52,620 bases of DNA from Bacteroidales bacterium UBA5235 (GTDB lineage: Bacteria; Bacteroidota; Bacteroidia; Bacteroidales; VadinHA17). A model generated the notes under the pieces. It did no database searches. It saw only the letters and a program-made list of their open reading frames with translations, and had not been told where the DNA came from. The stretch covers positions 16,590 through 69,209 of the forward strand of contig DHUL01000040.1 of the NCBI GenBank assembly GCA_002409145.1, written 5' to 3'. Below, one piece after another: positions 33,048-41,936 of the stretch (positions are counted from its first letter, which is position 1; the number at the start of each line of letters is the position of its first letter). The position numbers were made by a program, and so were the translations under genes.

Positions 33048-35834
33048 ATGAAGGGTAATATTGAGATAAAGGGAGCGCGTGTTCACAACCTCAAGGAGAT
33101 TACCCTCTCGATACCACGAAACAGTCTTGTGATCATTACCGGCGTCTCCGGGTCAGGCAAGTCGTCGCTGGCGTTTGATACCATCTATGCCGAAGGACAG
33201 CGAAGGTATGTCGAAAGTCTCTCCTCCTATGCCCGGCAGTTTCTGGGCAGGATGAACAAGCCCGATGTCGATTTTATCAATGGCATCCCCCCTGCCATTG
33301 CAATCGAACAGAAGGTCAATGCCAGGAATCCCAGGTCAACCGTCGGGACTTCTACCGAGATATTCGACTATCTGCGCCTTCTCTGGGCTCGTGTGGGACG
33401 AACCATTTCCCCGGTATCAGGACGGGAGGTGCGGCGTCATACGGTGGATGACGTTGTCAATTATCTTGCAACGCTCACTCCCGGCACCAGGGTAGTTCTT
33501 ACCGCACCTGTTAAGGTGCCTGAGAATGTGGATGGCGCTGAATATATCAGGTTCCTTCTCAAGCAGGGCTACAACCGTATCAGCACTGAAAAGGGTGTTA
33601 TTCGTCTCGACGAGGAGGGAGCAGCCGGGTTAATAGACAGAATGCGCCATGCAGACCTCATAATAGACAGGTTTGCTGCAGGGAATTCTCCGGAGGAACT
33701 GAGTCGCGCGGCTGATTCGGTACAAACAGCCTTCCTGACCGGAAGAGGAGAAATAAACCTTACTGTCACCGACGAGGAAACCACCCAGACCGTTAAGTTC
33801 TCCGACAGGTTTGAGGAAGACGGCATCGCCTTCGAGGAACCGACGGAACATCTTTTCAGTTTCAACTCCCCGCTGGGAGCGTGCCCTGTCTGCGAGGGCT
33901 ACGGGAAGATAATAGGCATAGACGAGAATCTCGTCATCCCTGATGAAAACCTCTCAGTATATGATAATGCCATTGCCTGCTGGCGTGGAGAGATTATGAA
34001 GCAGTGGAAGGACCGGCTCATCTACAGTGCCGACAAATTCGACTTTCCCATTCATAAGCCCTGGTACAAACTGACCCCTGAGCAGAAGGCGCTGGTATGG
34101 AATGGCAACAGGTACTTCTTCGGGCTGAACCGCTTCTTCGAACACCTTGAGGAGAAGAAGTACAAGATCCAGTACAGGGTCATGCTCAGCCGCTACCGGG
34201 GCAAACGTACCTGTCCGGAATGCGGCGGAATGCGACTGCGCAAGGAAGCCGGTTATGTAAAAGTGGGTGGCAGGTCGATTACCGGGGTCACCTCAATTCC
34301 CATCAGTGAAGCGCACAGCTTCTTCGAACACCTTGTGCTCAACGGCGAGGAAAAGGAAATTGCCGGCCGCCTTCTGAAGGAGATACAGCAACGGCTCGGT
34401 TTCCTGGTTGACGTGGGGCTATCATATCTTACCCTCGACAGGCTTTCAAATACGCTGTCGGGAGGTGAATCACAACGAATCAACCTGGCTACCTCTCTCG
34501 GGAGCAGCCTTGTGGGCTCTCTTTATATCCTCGACGAGCCAAGTATCGGTCTCCATCCGCGTGACACAGCGCTCCTGGTCAATGTGCTGAAGGAACTGCG
34601 TGACCTTGGCAACACGGTTATTGTCGTTGAACATGAGGAGGAGATCATACGGGCTGCCGATCAGATTATAGATATGGGACCTGCTGCCGGCACCCATGGC
34701 GGTGAGATAATATACCAGGGCACCGTCAGGTTCCCGAAGAAAAACAACTCACTTACAGCCGCATATATGACAGGAGCGCTCCGTATAGAGACCCCGGCTG
34801 TCCGCCGCAAATGGCATAGCTTCATCGCTGTTCGCGGAGCCCGCGAGAATAACCTGAAGGATATAGATGTCAGGTTCCCTTTGCGTACGATCACCGCTGT
34901 GACCGGGGTCAGCGGATCAGGCAAGAGCACACTTGTTCATGATATCCTCTTCAACGCACTCTCCTCGAGGCTTGGAGGCAACGGTGTGAAAGCCGGCCGC
35001 TTCACCGCACTGGAGGGAGACATCACAAGCATCACGGCCGTGGAGCTGATAGACCAGGATCCCATTGGCAAGTCAAGCCGGTCAAATCCGGTAACCTACC
35101 TGAAGGCCTTCGATGATATTCGCAAGCTTTTTGCCGATCAACAGGCCTCAGTGCAGGCAGGGTTCAAACCTGCGCACTTCTCCTTTAACACGGAGGGAGG
35201 CCGGTGCGAGGAGTGCCAGGGCGAAGGAGTCATCAGGGTGGAGATGCAGTTCATGGCCGATGTTGAACTCACATGTGAGGCATGCAAGGGAATGCGCTAT
35301 AAACGAGATATCCTCGATGTCAGGTTCAACGGGAAAAATATTTACGAGGTGCTCGGGATGACGATAGATGAGGCAATTGAGTTTTTCGGCAGGAGCAAAG
35401 ACAAAACCTGTCAGAAGATTGCCTCAAAACTCAGACCGCTTGCTGACGTGGGGCTCGGATATGTGAGACTCGGGCAATCGTCTTCAACCCTCTCCGGAGG
35501 TGAGAGTCAGAGGGTTAAGCTGGCATTCTACCTCAGCCAGGAGAAGAGCACCGAAAAGATGCTTTTCATCTTTGATGAACCCACCACCGGCCTTCATTTC
35601 CATGACATAAGCAAGCTGATGAAGTCACTCAATGCACTGGTTGAGCATGGGCACTCGGTGATACTCATAGAACATAACGTAGAGGTAATAAAGTGCTCTG
35701 ACTGGGTGATTGACCTTGGCCCCGAGGGAGGCGAAAAGGGCGGATATGTAGTTTTCGAGGGAACACCAGAGCAGCTTGCTCAGTGCGAATCGTCATATAC
35801 TGCCGCCTTCCTGAAACAAAAACTGGCGATCTGA
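33048..35834 (+). CDS. uvrA: Excinuclease ABC subunit A
   Basis: 928 residues. Damage-recognition ATPase of nucleotide excision repair, acting as a dimer with UvrB. Both ABC modules are complete: Walker A ITGVSGSGKSSLAFDTI and AVTGVSGSGKSTLVHDIL; signatures NTLSGGESQRI and STLSGGESQRV; Walker B LYILDEPSIGLH and LFIFDEPTTGLH. The UvrA-specific RRYVESLSSYARQFLG and three cysteine-ribbon pairs (CPVCEGYGK, CPECGGMRL, CEECQGEG...CEACKGMRY) are visible. Length equals the family norm (E. coli 940), and no residue is missing. Transcribed divergently from the sigma operon. Confidence 0.98.
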   Translation: MKGNIEIKGARVHNLKEITLSIPRNSLVIITGVSGSGKSSLAFDTIYAEGQRRYVESLSSYARQFLGRMNKPDVDFINGIPPAIAIEQKVNARNPRSTVGTSTEIFDYLRLLWARVGRTISPVSGREVRRHTVDDVVNYLATLTPGTRVVLTAPVKVPENVDGAEYIRFLLKQGYNRISTEKGVIRLDEEGAAGLIDRMRHADLIIDRFAAGNSPEELSRAADSVQTAFLTGRGEINLTVTDEETTQTVKFSDRFEEDGIAFEEPTEHLFSFNSPLGACPVCEGYGKIIGIDENLVIPDENLSVYDNAIACWRGEIMKQWKDRLIYSADKFDFPIHKPWYKLTPEQKALVWNGNRYFFGLNRFFEHLEEKKYKIQYRVMLSRYRGKRTCPECGGMRLRKEAGYVKVGGRSITGVTSIPISEAHSFFEHLVLNGEEKEIAGRLLKEIQQRLGFLVDVGLSYLTLDRLSNTLSGGESQRINLATSLGSSLVGSLYILDEPSIGLHPRDTALLVNVLKELRDLGNTVIVVEHEEEIIRAADQIIDMGPAAGTHGGEIIYQGTVRFPKKNNSLTAAYMTGALRIETPAVRRKWHSFIAVRGARENNLKDIDVRFPLRTITAVTGVSGSGKSTLVHDILFNALSSRLGGNGVKAGRFTALEGDITSITAVELIDQDPIGKSSRSNPVTYLKAFDDIRKLFADQQASVQAGFKPAHFSFNTEGGRCEECQGEGVIRVEMQFMADVELTCEACKGMRYKRDILDVRFNGKNIYEVLGMTIDEAIEFFGRSKDKTCQKIASKLRPLADVGLGYVRLGQSSSTLSGGESQRVKLAFYLSQEKSTEKMLFIFDEPTTGLHFHDISKLMKSLNALVEHGHSVILIEHNVEVIKCSDWVIDLGPEGGEKGGYVVFEGTPEQLAQCESSYTAAFLKQKLAI

Positions 35835-35859
35835 AGGAGACAGTATGTCTCATCTCTGT

Positions 35860-35867
35860 TATATTTG
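35860..35867 (+). promoter_or_regulatory. -7 element of the DUF1295 gene
   Basis: TATATTTG, exact TAnnTTTG match, 23 bases before the ATG at 35890, in the 55-base gap after uvrA. The gene may therefore have its own promoter. Confidence 0.5.
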
Positions 35868-35889
35868 TTCAACTTAAGACAAATATTAA

Positions 35890-36795
35890 ATGGCTATGGG
35901 GACATTGCTTTTAACAGGATTCTTTTCGTTATCATGGCTCGAAGGATATGATTCGCCGTTCCGGGAACTGGTCATTACCTGGATTACCATTATGCTGGTT
36001 GTGGCGGTGCTCTGCTTCATTGTAAGCGAGATAACACGCAATTACAGCCAGGTCGACAAGCTCTGGAGCCTTCTGCCACCCGCCTACAGCTGGGTCACTG
36101 TGGCTGCCGTCCCCTCGGCCAGGACAGTAATCATGGCAGCACTTGTAACTATCTGGGGACTGCGCCTCAGCTACAATTTTCACCGTAAGGGCGGTTACAG
36201 TATCATCCCATGGAAGGGAGAAGAGGACTATCGGTGGAAGATACTCAGGGAGAGCTCCGCACTTAAAGGCCGGCTGCGATTCGGAGTGTTCAATCTATTG
36301 TTCATTTCACTGTACCAGAATGTTATCATCCTGCTCTTCACCACACCTATCCTCATGGCAGCACTTCATCCCGGGATTCCCCTGGGTGTAATTGATATCC
36401 TGACTGCAGTGCTGATGCTCACTTTCCTGATAACCGAGACTGTTGCCGACAACCAGCAGTTCAGGTTCCAGACAATGAAGCGTTCGGCCTCAGGCGGGGA
36501 GCAGGAGTACCGCGACTCACTGAAAAAGGGTTTCCTGACCGAGGGATTGTGGAAATATGTCCGCCATCCTAATTTTGCGTCTGAACAGGCTATCTGGATC
36601 AGCTTCTATTTCTTCGGAGTGGCTGCCTCCGGCAAGTGGATAAACTTCACCCTGTCCGGACCTGTTTTGCTGGTACTTCTCTTTATAGGCAGTTCCATCA
36701 TGACCGAGAAGATCAGCAGCAGCAAGTACCCGGATTATTCAACCTATCAGAAGGATGTCCCCAAATTCATTCCGCGGATCTTCAGAAAAAAATAA
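35890..36795 (+). CDS. DUF1295 (steroid 5-alpha-reductase-like) membrane protein
   Basis: 301 residues, about seven transmembrane helices (for example LVITWITIMLVVAVLCFIVS, VIMAALVTIWGLRLSYNFHR, LLFISLYQNVIILLFTTPI). Family motifs: YSQVDKLWSLLPPAYSW, the LRLSYNFHRKGGYS segment, the Asp-Asn-Gln strand VADNQQFRFQTMK, and the C-terminal NADPH-site-like GLWKYVRHPNFASEQAIWISF, ending in EKISSSKYPDYSTYQKDVPKFIP. The domain (PF06966) is related to steroid reductases and isoprenylcysteine methyltransferases; natural substrate unknown in bacteria. It is convergent with acr3. Confidence 0.9.
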   Translation: MAMGTLLLTGFFSLSWLEGYDSPFRELVITWITIMLVVAVLCFIVSEITRNYSQVDKLWSLLPPAYSWVTVAAVPSARTVIMAALVTIWGLRLSYNFHRKGGYSIIPWKGEEDYRWKILRESSALKGRLRFGVFNLLFISLYQNVIILLFTTPILMAALHPGIPLGVIDILTAVLMLTFLITETVADNQQFRFQTMKRSASGGEQEYRDSLKKGFLTEGLWKYVRHPNFASEQAIWISFYFFGVAASGKWINFTLSGPVLLVLLFIGSSIMTEKISSSKYPDYSTYQKDVPKFIPRIFRKK

Positions 36796-36826
36796 AAATC
36801 ATGCTGTCAACAGGTCAGTAAGATGG

Positions 36827-37882
36827 TCAGTCTGACTCCGGGCGGAAAAATTTCACCTTCATCCGGAGTGCCACATTTACAAGGGCTATCATGACAGGCA
36901 CCTCTATCATCGGCCCGATCACGGCAGCAAACGCTTCGCCTGAATTAATACCGAAAACAGCAATGGCAACAGCTATTGCAAGCTCGAAGTTGTTGCTTGC
37001 TGCGGTGAACGACAATGTTGCGGTCTGCTCATAATTTGCCCCCACCCGTCTGCTCATGAAGAAGGAGACAAAGAACATTATTACAAAATAGATCACAAGC
37101 GGTATGGAAATCCTGACCACATCCAGTGGTATCCTGACTATATACTCTCCCTTCAGTGAAAACATTACGAAGATTGTAAAGAGGAGGGCAATCAGGGTAA
37201 GAGGACTGATCCTCGGGATAAACTTAGAATGGTACCACTCCTTGCTCTTCACCCGTACCAGTATGAACCTTGTCAGGAATCCGGCAATGAAAGGTATTCC
37301 GAGGTAGATAAAGACACTCTTCGCTATCTGGCCGATGGTGATCTGCTCAACGGCATCGTTCACCGGCAGGCCGAACCAGCCAGGCAGTACAGCAATAAAA
37401 AGATAGGCGTATAGTGAGAAAAAAAGCACCTGAAAAATCGAGTTGAATGCCACCAACCCTGCAGCATACTGCGTATCACCTTTCGCCAGGTCATTCCAGA
37501 CAATCACCATGGCTATACACCGTGCCAGGCCGATCAATATCAGCCCATACATATAATCAATATTGAACCTCAGAAAAATTATGGCCAGAAGGAACATGAG
37601 AACAGGGCCGATTACCCAGTTCTGCACAAGGGACAGCCCTAACACCCTTGTGTTTCTGAAGACATCAGGCAGCTCTTCATACTTCACTTTCGCCAGCGGC
37701 GGATACATCATCACAATTAATCCTATGGCAATTGGTATGTTGGTTGTCCCGCTCGAGAGGCTGTTCCAGAATCCGGCAATCTCAGGGCTGATCCATCCGA
37801 TTACAACCCCGGCAAGCATAGCCATGATAATCCAGAGGGTGAGATAGCGGTCAAGCAGTTTGAGACGTTTTTTTGAAGGCAT
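36827..37882 (-). CDS. acr3: ACR3-family arsenite efflux permease
   Basis: 351 residues, ten transmembrane helices. Exports As(III) across the inner membrane. Hallmarks are the TM4 cysteine in GLARC122IAMVIVWNDLAKGD, the TM3 motif VQNWVIGPVLMF, and the C-terminal SGEAFAAVIGPMIEVPVM with the conserved glutamate; these distinguish ACR3 from the unrelated ArsB. It is the last gene of rhodanese-arsC-arsM-acr3. The gap before it (37883-37932) is filled by a 7-bp repeat array. Regulation is expected from the ArsR-type palindrome at 39775. Confidence 0.95.
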   Translation of the reverse strand: MPSKKRLKLLDRYLTLWIIMAMLAGVVIGWISPEIAGFWNSLSSGTTNIPIAIGLIVMMYPPLAKVKYEELPDVFRNTRVLGLSLVQNWVIGPVLMFLLAIIFLRFNIDYMYGLILIGLARCIAMVIVWNDLAKGDTQYAAGLVAFNSIFQVLFFSLYAYLFIAVLPGWFGLPVNDAVEQITIGQIAKSVFIYLGIPFIAGFLTRFILVRVKSKEWYHSKFIPRISPLTLIALLFTIFVMFSLKGEYIVRIPLDVVRISIPLVIYFVIMFFVSFFMSRRVGANYEQTATLSFTAASNNFELAIAVAIAVFGINSGEAFAAVIGPMIEVPVMIALVNVALRMKVKFFRPESD

Positions 37883-37884
37883 GG

Positions 37885-37933
37885 TTGGAGTTGCGATTTG
37901 GGATTTACGAGTTGGGAGTTGGGAGTTGAGATT
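37885..37933. repeat. Array of seven degenerate 7-bp units between arsM and acr3
   Basis: In-register units: TTGGAGT, TGCGATT, TGGGATT, TACGAGT, TGGGAGT (twice), TGAGATT. It fills the whole arsM-acr3 gap. TGCGATT, TGGGATT and TACGAGT closely match the minus-strand units TGCGATT and TACGACT of the array at 15336, so both belong to one repeat family. Confidence 0.85.
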
Positions 37934-38712
37934 CAGGGCTTGATGGCTGATACGGTTATGCTGTATACTCCGTTGCCATCACTATCTTCGGCAGGATCAA
38001 TAATGCCCTCCGGCAGCTCAATCTTCTTTTGCTTGTGGATATTTATGTCAGTGAACCCGGCATCCTGAATGAACCTGAGATACTGATCCAGGGCTGAGGC
38101 TCCGGAAACGCATCCGACATATAGCTCTGCATCTGACCGTGCCCTGTCTGACAATATTCCCTTTACCACCACGTCTGATACGCTGAAATGTCCGCCACTC
38201 TTTAATACCCTGAATACCTCGTGGAACGCCTTCTGTTTATCAGGCACCAGGTTGAGCACACAGTTTGAAAGAACTACATCATAGTTGTTGTCAGGAAGCG
38301 GCATCTCCTCAATATCTCCCCTGACAAACTCCACGTTTGTGTAACCAAGTTTTTTCCTGTTTTCTTCAGCCTTATGAAGCATCTGCTCAGTAAAATCCAG
38401 GCCTGTCACATGGCCTGTCTCGCCCGTCAGGGCCCTGGCCACGAAGCAGTCATTGCCGGCACCGCTGCCAAGATCAAGCACCCGGTCTCCGGGCCTGATC
38501 GAGGCATACTCAACAGGAATGCCGCACCCGAGACTCAGGTCAGCATCAGGCAAATATCCGTTTAAATGATCGTAGCTCTCATTAAAGTTACTGATCCCCT
38601 CCGAAGAGCAGCATGCCGATTTGCTGCAACATGATCCGTATAAGGCTTCATCTGACAATGCAATTTTCCCGTACTTCTCCTGTACGATAAGTTTCAGTTC
38701 TGATGGTTTCAT
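37933..38712 (-). CDS. arsM: Arsenite S-adenosylmethionine methyltransferase
   Basis: 259 residues. Methylates As(III) to mono-, di- and trimethyl arsenicals. The SAM motif is VLDLGSGAGND, then GLDFTEQM, and the post-motif VVLSNC. Four arsenite-binding cysteine positions are represented: the YGSC28C29 cluster (with C34/C35), L-G-C63-G-I-P, N-C151-V-L-N-L, and G-C201-V-S-G-A, the last two being the As-binding pair of ArsM. The extra Cys pair at 34-35 could hold additional metalloid. The stop is five bases from the next gene (38718), consistent with an operon. Confidence 0.95.
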   Translation of the reverse strand: MKPSELKLIVQEKYGKIALSDEALYGSCCSKSACCSSEGISNFNESYDHLNGYLPDADLSLGCGIPVEYASIRPGDRVLDLGSGAGNDCFVARALTGETGHVTGLDFTEQMLHKAEENRKKLGYTNVEFVRGDIEEMPLPDNNYDVVLSNCVLNLVPDKQKAFHEVFRVLKSGGHFSVSDVVVKGILSDRARSDAELYVGCVSGASALDQYLRFIQDAGFTDINIHKQKKIELPEGIIDPAEDSDGNGVYSITVSAIKP

Positions 38713-38717
38713 TGGCG

Positions 38718-39143
38718 TTACTTAATGGTTTCGTTATAAAACTTAAGAAATGTCTCGTGTATCCGGTCACGGATCCTGATATACTCTCCGTGAATGAACT
38801 TCTGAGTACCTGTTGCATGAGATGGGTCCTCGAAGCCGAGATGCAGTCTGTGCCTAACCTTGCCGGAAAACAGAGGGCAGGTCTCATTGGCCTGATCACA
38901 GACAGTGATTACATAATCCCACTCCTCTTCAAGGTATTCATCCACAGGGTGCGGAGTATGATGGCTGATGTCAATTCCGAGTTCTGCCATCACCTCAACG
39001 GCTTTCTGGTTGATCCGGACTGCCGGTTCCGTGCCTGCGGATCTGACATAAAGATTTTCATCGAATGATTCCAGGAACCCGTGAGCCATCTGGCTCCGGC
39101 AACTGTTGCCGGTACAGAGGATCAGTATTTTTATTTTGTGCAT
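38718..39143 (-). CDS. arsC: Arsenate reductase, thioredoxin-coupled type
   Basis: 141 residues. Reduces As(V) to As(III), the form accepted by ACR3 and ArsM. Low-molecular-weight phosphatase fold with the P-loop C10-TGNSC15-R. The other two redox cysteines, C82 and C89 (VC82DQANETC89P), are at the same positions as in Staphylococcus aureus pI258 ArsC, and the general acid loop HLGFEDPSHATG is present. The enzyme is therefore expected to use thioredoxin and not glutaredoxin. Operon with arsM (five bases apart). Confidence 0.96.
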   Translation of the reverse strand: MHKIKILILCTGNSCRSQMAHGFLESFDENLYVRSAGTEPAVRINQKAVEVMAELGIDISHHTPHPVDEYLEEEWDYVITVCDQANETCPLFSGKVRHRLHLGFEDPSHATGTQKFIHGEYIRIRDRIHETFLKFYNETIK

Positions 39144-39162
39144 GTTATCTGTCTCTTGTAAG

Positions 39163-39290
39163 GTCTGAAAGTCTGAAAGTCTGAAAGTCTTCCAGATTCG
39201 TGGTCCTGCGGCTTTGCTGTCTTGCTGTCTTGCGTTCTTTGTCCTGATTATCTTTGCCTTTCACTATTGCCTAATGGCTGATGGCTACTG
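39163..39290. repeat. Runs of 8-bp and 7-bp units between arsC and the rhodanese gene
   Basis: GTCTGAAA three and a half times (39163-39190), then TTGCTGTC-like units (39214-39237), then ATGGCTG-like units (39274-39287). Together they fill most of the 151-base gap between two co-directional genes. The final ACTGCCT word recurs in the array at 46861. Confidence 0.75.
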
Positions 39291-39294
39291 CCTC

Positions 39295-39714
39295 CTATTT
39301 ATTCCTCGGCCTCAACTGGCAAACACATGATCCGCTCAGTTGTTCGGTCAGGTCGATTTTCAGTGGAAAACCATCCTGTTCCCACTCAACTATTCCCCCG
39401 GCCAGGTTGGCAATATTTGCAAATCCCCTGGCAAGAAGAAACTCCATTACCTCATGGCTCCTCAATCCAACTGAGTCGGCAATGATAAGGGGGATTTCGC
39501 GTGGAAGGCTGACATAATCCTGCTCGATCCTGCTCTTTGGCATATGGATCAGCCGTGGAACATCAAAATTCTTGTAACCTGTGAGCCTTTCCTCCCTGAC
39601 GTCAATAATGATCGCATCCCCTTCCGTTGCCTCACAATAAGCATCATGTGCTCCCAGGTTCACGAACCCGGCACTCATGAAGCCTTTATTGCGAAAAAGT
39701 TCACCAGTTTCCAC
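39295..39714 (-). CDS. Rhodanese-like protein lacking the catalytic cysteine
   Basis: 139 residues from a GTG start; an ATG at 39675 would give 126. Rhodanese fold with AIIIDVREERL (CH2A motif) and a closing GFANIANLAGGIVEWEQDGFPL. The active-site loop, normally C-x-x-G-x-R-S, reads D80-S-V-G-L-R-S86, so the sulfur-carrying cysteine is replaced by aspartate and transferase activity is not expected. The only cysteines are C27 and a C-terminal C130-V-C132 pair, which could bind As(III) or a metal; that is inference. It is the first gene after the palindrome at 39775 and precedes arsC, arsM and acr3. Confidence 0.8.
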   Translation of the reverse strand: METGELFRNKGFMSAGFVNLGAHDAYCEATEGDAIIIDVREERLTGYKNFDVPRLIHMPKSRIEQDYVSLPREIPLIIADSVGLRSHEVMEFLLARGFANIANLAGGIVEWEQDGFPLKIDLTEQLSGSCVCQLRPRNK

Positions 39715-39774
39715 CTTCCTCAGGATATAATCAGACCCTGCCTGCCAGCCTGGTCAGACTTATCAAAGGTAATC

Positions 39775-39794
39775 ATTTCGTAGATTTACGAAAT
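39775..39794 (-). promoter_or_regulatory. ArsR-type operator, rhodanese-arsC-arsM-acr3 arm
   Basis: ATTTCGTA-GATT-TACGAAAT, an 8-bp perfect inverted repeat, 20 bp total, 60 bases before the GTG start. One of four copies of ATTTCG-N8-CGAAAT in the island. Confidence 0.8.
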
Positions 39795-39837
39795 ACCTGT
39801 AATAAAAATATCTGCGGAGCCACACGAAAAGCATCAG

Positions 39838-40551
39838 TCAGGCTTTCTCAACTTCAAGCTTGTAACCAAGCGTCGGGATCGTGATTATCCGGACTGAGGG
39901 ATCCCGCTTAAGATAACCACGCAGCTTGGAAATGAACACATCGAGACTCCGTCCGGTATAATAATCAGCTTCGCCCCAGACGTCGATCATAATCTCGTCA
40001 CGTGTGACGATGCTGTTTACCGAAGTAGCAAGCACATTGAGTATTCTGGTCTCCTTTATGGTCATTCTCTGCGAATTGCCGCCATGAATCAGCATGAGGT
40101 TCTGCGGGTCAAAAGAAAACTGACCAATGCTGATGACATCAAATCCCTGTGGTGTGACCGGACCGGATTGGGTAGTCCTGTTGAGCACTGCCCGTATTCT
40201 GTATAACAGCTCCTCCTCTTCAAACGGTTTGGTAATGTAGTCGTCCACTCCCAGTCGAAATCCTGCGATCTTGTCTTCCTTAAGAGACCGTGCAGAGAGT
40301 ATTATCACGGGGATCCTGCTGTCAAGTTCCTTAATCCCGGTGGTCAGTCTGAATCCATCCATGCCGGGCAGCATAATATCAATCAGGCAAAAGTCGGCTC
40401 CGGTTCTTTTGAAGCCCTGCAGTGCTGACTGTCCATCACGATACAGTTTCACTTCAAATCCGTTTGACTCCAGGAAGTCAACCAGCAGGAATCCGAGGTT
40501 TACATCATCCTCGGCCAGGAGTATTCTGGTATTCTTACCGTTGCTGCTCAT
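39838..40551 (-). CDS. OmpR-family response regulator
   Basis: 237 residues. Receiver domain with the acidic pocket D15-D16 (ILLAEDDVN), phosphoacceptor Asp58 (LIDIMLPGMDG) and Lys of ILSARSLKEDKIAG, followed by the winged-helix DNA-binding domain (IGQFSFDPQ, ETRILNVLATSVNSIVTRDEI, TGRSLDVFISKLRGYLKRDPS, IITIPTLGYKLE). The gene overlaps the 3' end of the kinase gene by 17 bases, so the pair is translated together. Target genes are unknown; the cysteine-rich gene transcribed divergently from the kinase is the nearest candidate. Confidence 0.94.
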   Translation of the reverse strand: MSSNGKNTRILLAEDDVNLGFLLVDFLESNGFEVKLYRDGQSALQGFKRTGADFCLIDIMLPGMDGFRLTTGIKELDSRIPVIILSARSLKEDKIAGFRLGVDDYITKPFEEEELLYRIRAVLNRTTQSGPVTPQGFDVISIGQFSFDPQNLMLIHGGNSQRMTIKETRILNVLATSVNSIVTRDEIMIDVWGEADYYTGRSLDVFISKLRGYLKRDPSVRIITIPTLGYKLEVEKA

Positions 40552-41806
40552 TTTCCGGTGCCAGGGGAAGGTCGATCGTCACCGCAAGACCACCCTCCTT
40601 CCTGTTTGAGATTTTAATATTGCCTCTCATTCCCGCAATAATTCCCCTTACCTGGTAAAGTCCAAGCCCGAAGCCGTCCACATTATGAGTATTGCCTGCC
40701 GGGACACGGAAATATTTCTCAAAAACTTTATCCCTGAATTCCCTTGCTATTCCCGGACCATTATCATCAATCTCAATCACAAGCCGGTTATCCTTGGAAC
40801 TCAGTTTTACCAGAATCTCGGTTGGCTGTCCTGAATATTTGACAGCGTTTTCAACAAGGTTCCCGAGGGCAATGTAAAACAGGTCCGTGTTGCCGGTAAC
40901 CGTGAACCGGAGGCCGGTCTTTTCGATGGCTAATTTCCCGCCTTTTTGTTCAATCTGTACCCTGAATGTTTCAGCAATGTCTTCCACGGCTGCAGCGGCA
41001 TCTATCACCTCCCGGGTCTGGGATTTGTCAATTACGGCAAAATCGGTTTTCAGCAACTTCTCCACTTTCTCATTCAGCTTGGTCTGCTCGGTTCTGATGA
41101 CAGATGAGTAAAACGACAGTTTTTCATCGCTTTCCACCTTTTCGTTCTTCGAGAGCATACTGTTGGCCAGTGATATGTTGGTCAGCGGAGTTTTGAACTC
41201 ATGGGTAACATTATTCACGAAATCGACGATGCTCTCCGAAAGTAGCTTTTCCCTCCTGTAGAAATTATAAATAATTATGAATGAGATTGTAACAAGAAAC
41301 AGGAGAATCAGCGAGAAGATAAAGATATCACCCATCTGAGCTATGACGAAGTCCCGTTTCTCGGGAAACCGGAGGCTGAGTTTGTATCCTGATTTTTCAA
41401 GCATCTCTTCCAGACCGTTACTGAAATAGGTGTTTTTGGGCCGGGGGATGTTTGCGGATAGGTCTGCACCCACAATATCAAATTCAAAGTCCAGACCTAT
41501 TCCATAGAAATTAAGATCCTGCCTGATCAGTGATTTCATATTCTCCCACTGTTCCCTGGTTTGCATTACCAGCTTGCACGACTCATTGCTGCCATGCCTC
41601 AGGCAATTGTTCACCTCGCTGCATATGGCTTCATTTCGCGACAGGTTCTCAACGATTCTCTGCATCGCCATCTCAACGCTGTGGTTGAACTGTGCTTCCT
41701 GCATGCGGGCTGCCTTCAGTATCCATGAGAACTGTATTGCGGTAAGAGCAATCAGAGCCCCAAAGGCAAGCAGGAGAATAATCAGTTGTATCCCGGATCT
41801 TTTCAT
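40535..41806 (-). CDS. Membrane histidine kinase with cysteine-containing sensor domain
   Basis: 423 residues. Two transmembrane helices (about 8-29 and 160-181) flank a periplasmic domain of roughly 130 residues that contains three cysteines (C62, C68, C77: ICSEVNNCLRHGSNESCK). A cytosolic HisKA domain follows with the H202-E-F-K-T-P-L-T-N box, then HATPase_c with N-box VENAVKYSG, G1 IDDNGPGIARE and G2 FGLGLYQVRG. The periplasmic cysteines could sense thiol-reactive ions or redox state; position within an arsenic island makes this attractive but unproven. Overlaps its response-regulator gene; divergent from the cysteine-rich gene. Confidence 0.93.
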   Translation of the reverse strand: MKRSGIQLIILLLAFGALIALTAIQFSWILKAARMQEAQFNHSVEMAMQRIVENLSRNEAICSEVNNCLRHGSNESCKLVMQTREQWENMKSLIRQDLNFYGIGLDFEFDIVGADLSANIPRPKNTYFSNGLEEMLEKSGYKLSLRFPEKRDFVIAQMGDIFIFSLILLFLVTISFIIIYNFYRREKLLSESIVDFVNNVTHEFKTPLTNISLANSMLSKNEKVESDEKLSFYSSVIRTEQTKLNEKVEKLLKTDFAVIDKSQTREVIDAAAAVEDIAETFRVQIEQKGGKLAIEKTGLRFTVTGNTDLFYIALGNLVENAVKYSGQPTEILVKLSSKDNRLVIEIDDNGPGIAREFRDKVFEKYFRVPAGNTHNVDGFGLGLYQVRGIIAGMRGNIKISNRKEGGLAVTIDLPLAPENEQQR

Positions 41807-41904
41807 CAGATCAAAAATAAGGAGTTTTTATGATGAGGCTTTAGATTTAACATCAGGATAACACGATTTAACAACAACATAACCTGATTAAAAATCTGTC
41901 TGTC

Positions 41905-41912
41905 TAATTTTG
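41905..41912 (+). promoter_or_regulatory. -7 element of the cysteine-rich protein gene
   Basis: TAATTTTG, exact TAnnTTTG match, 24 bases before the ATG at 41937. The in-frame TTG at 41910 overlaps this element and so is not a plausible start. Confidence 0.55.
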
Positions 41913-41936
41913 ACGCAAACAAAAACTATTAAAGTC

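Noticed and set aside
32862..33086. Minus-strand 74-residue reading frame before uvrA
   Set aside because: Low-complexity Asn/Lys sequence covering the sigma and uvrA promoter region and the uvrA start; no domain or start signal.
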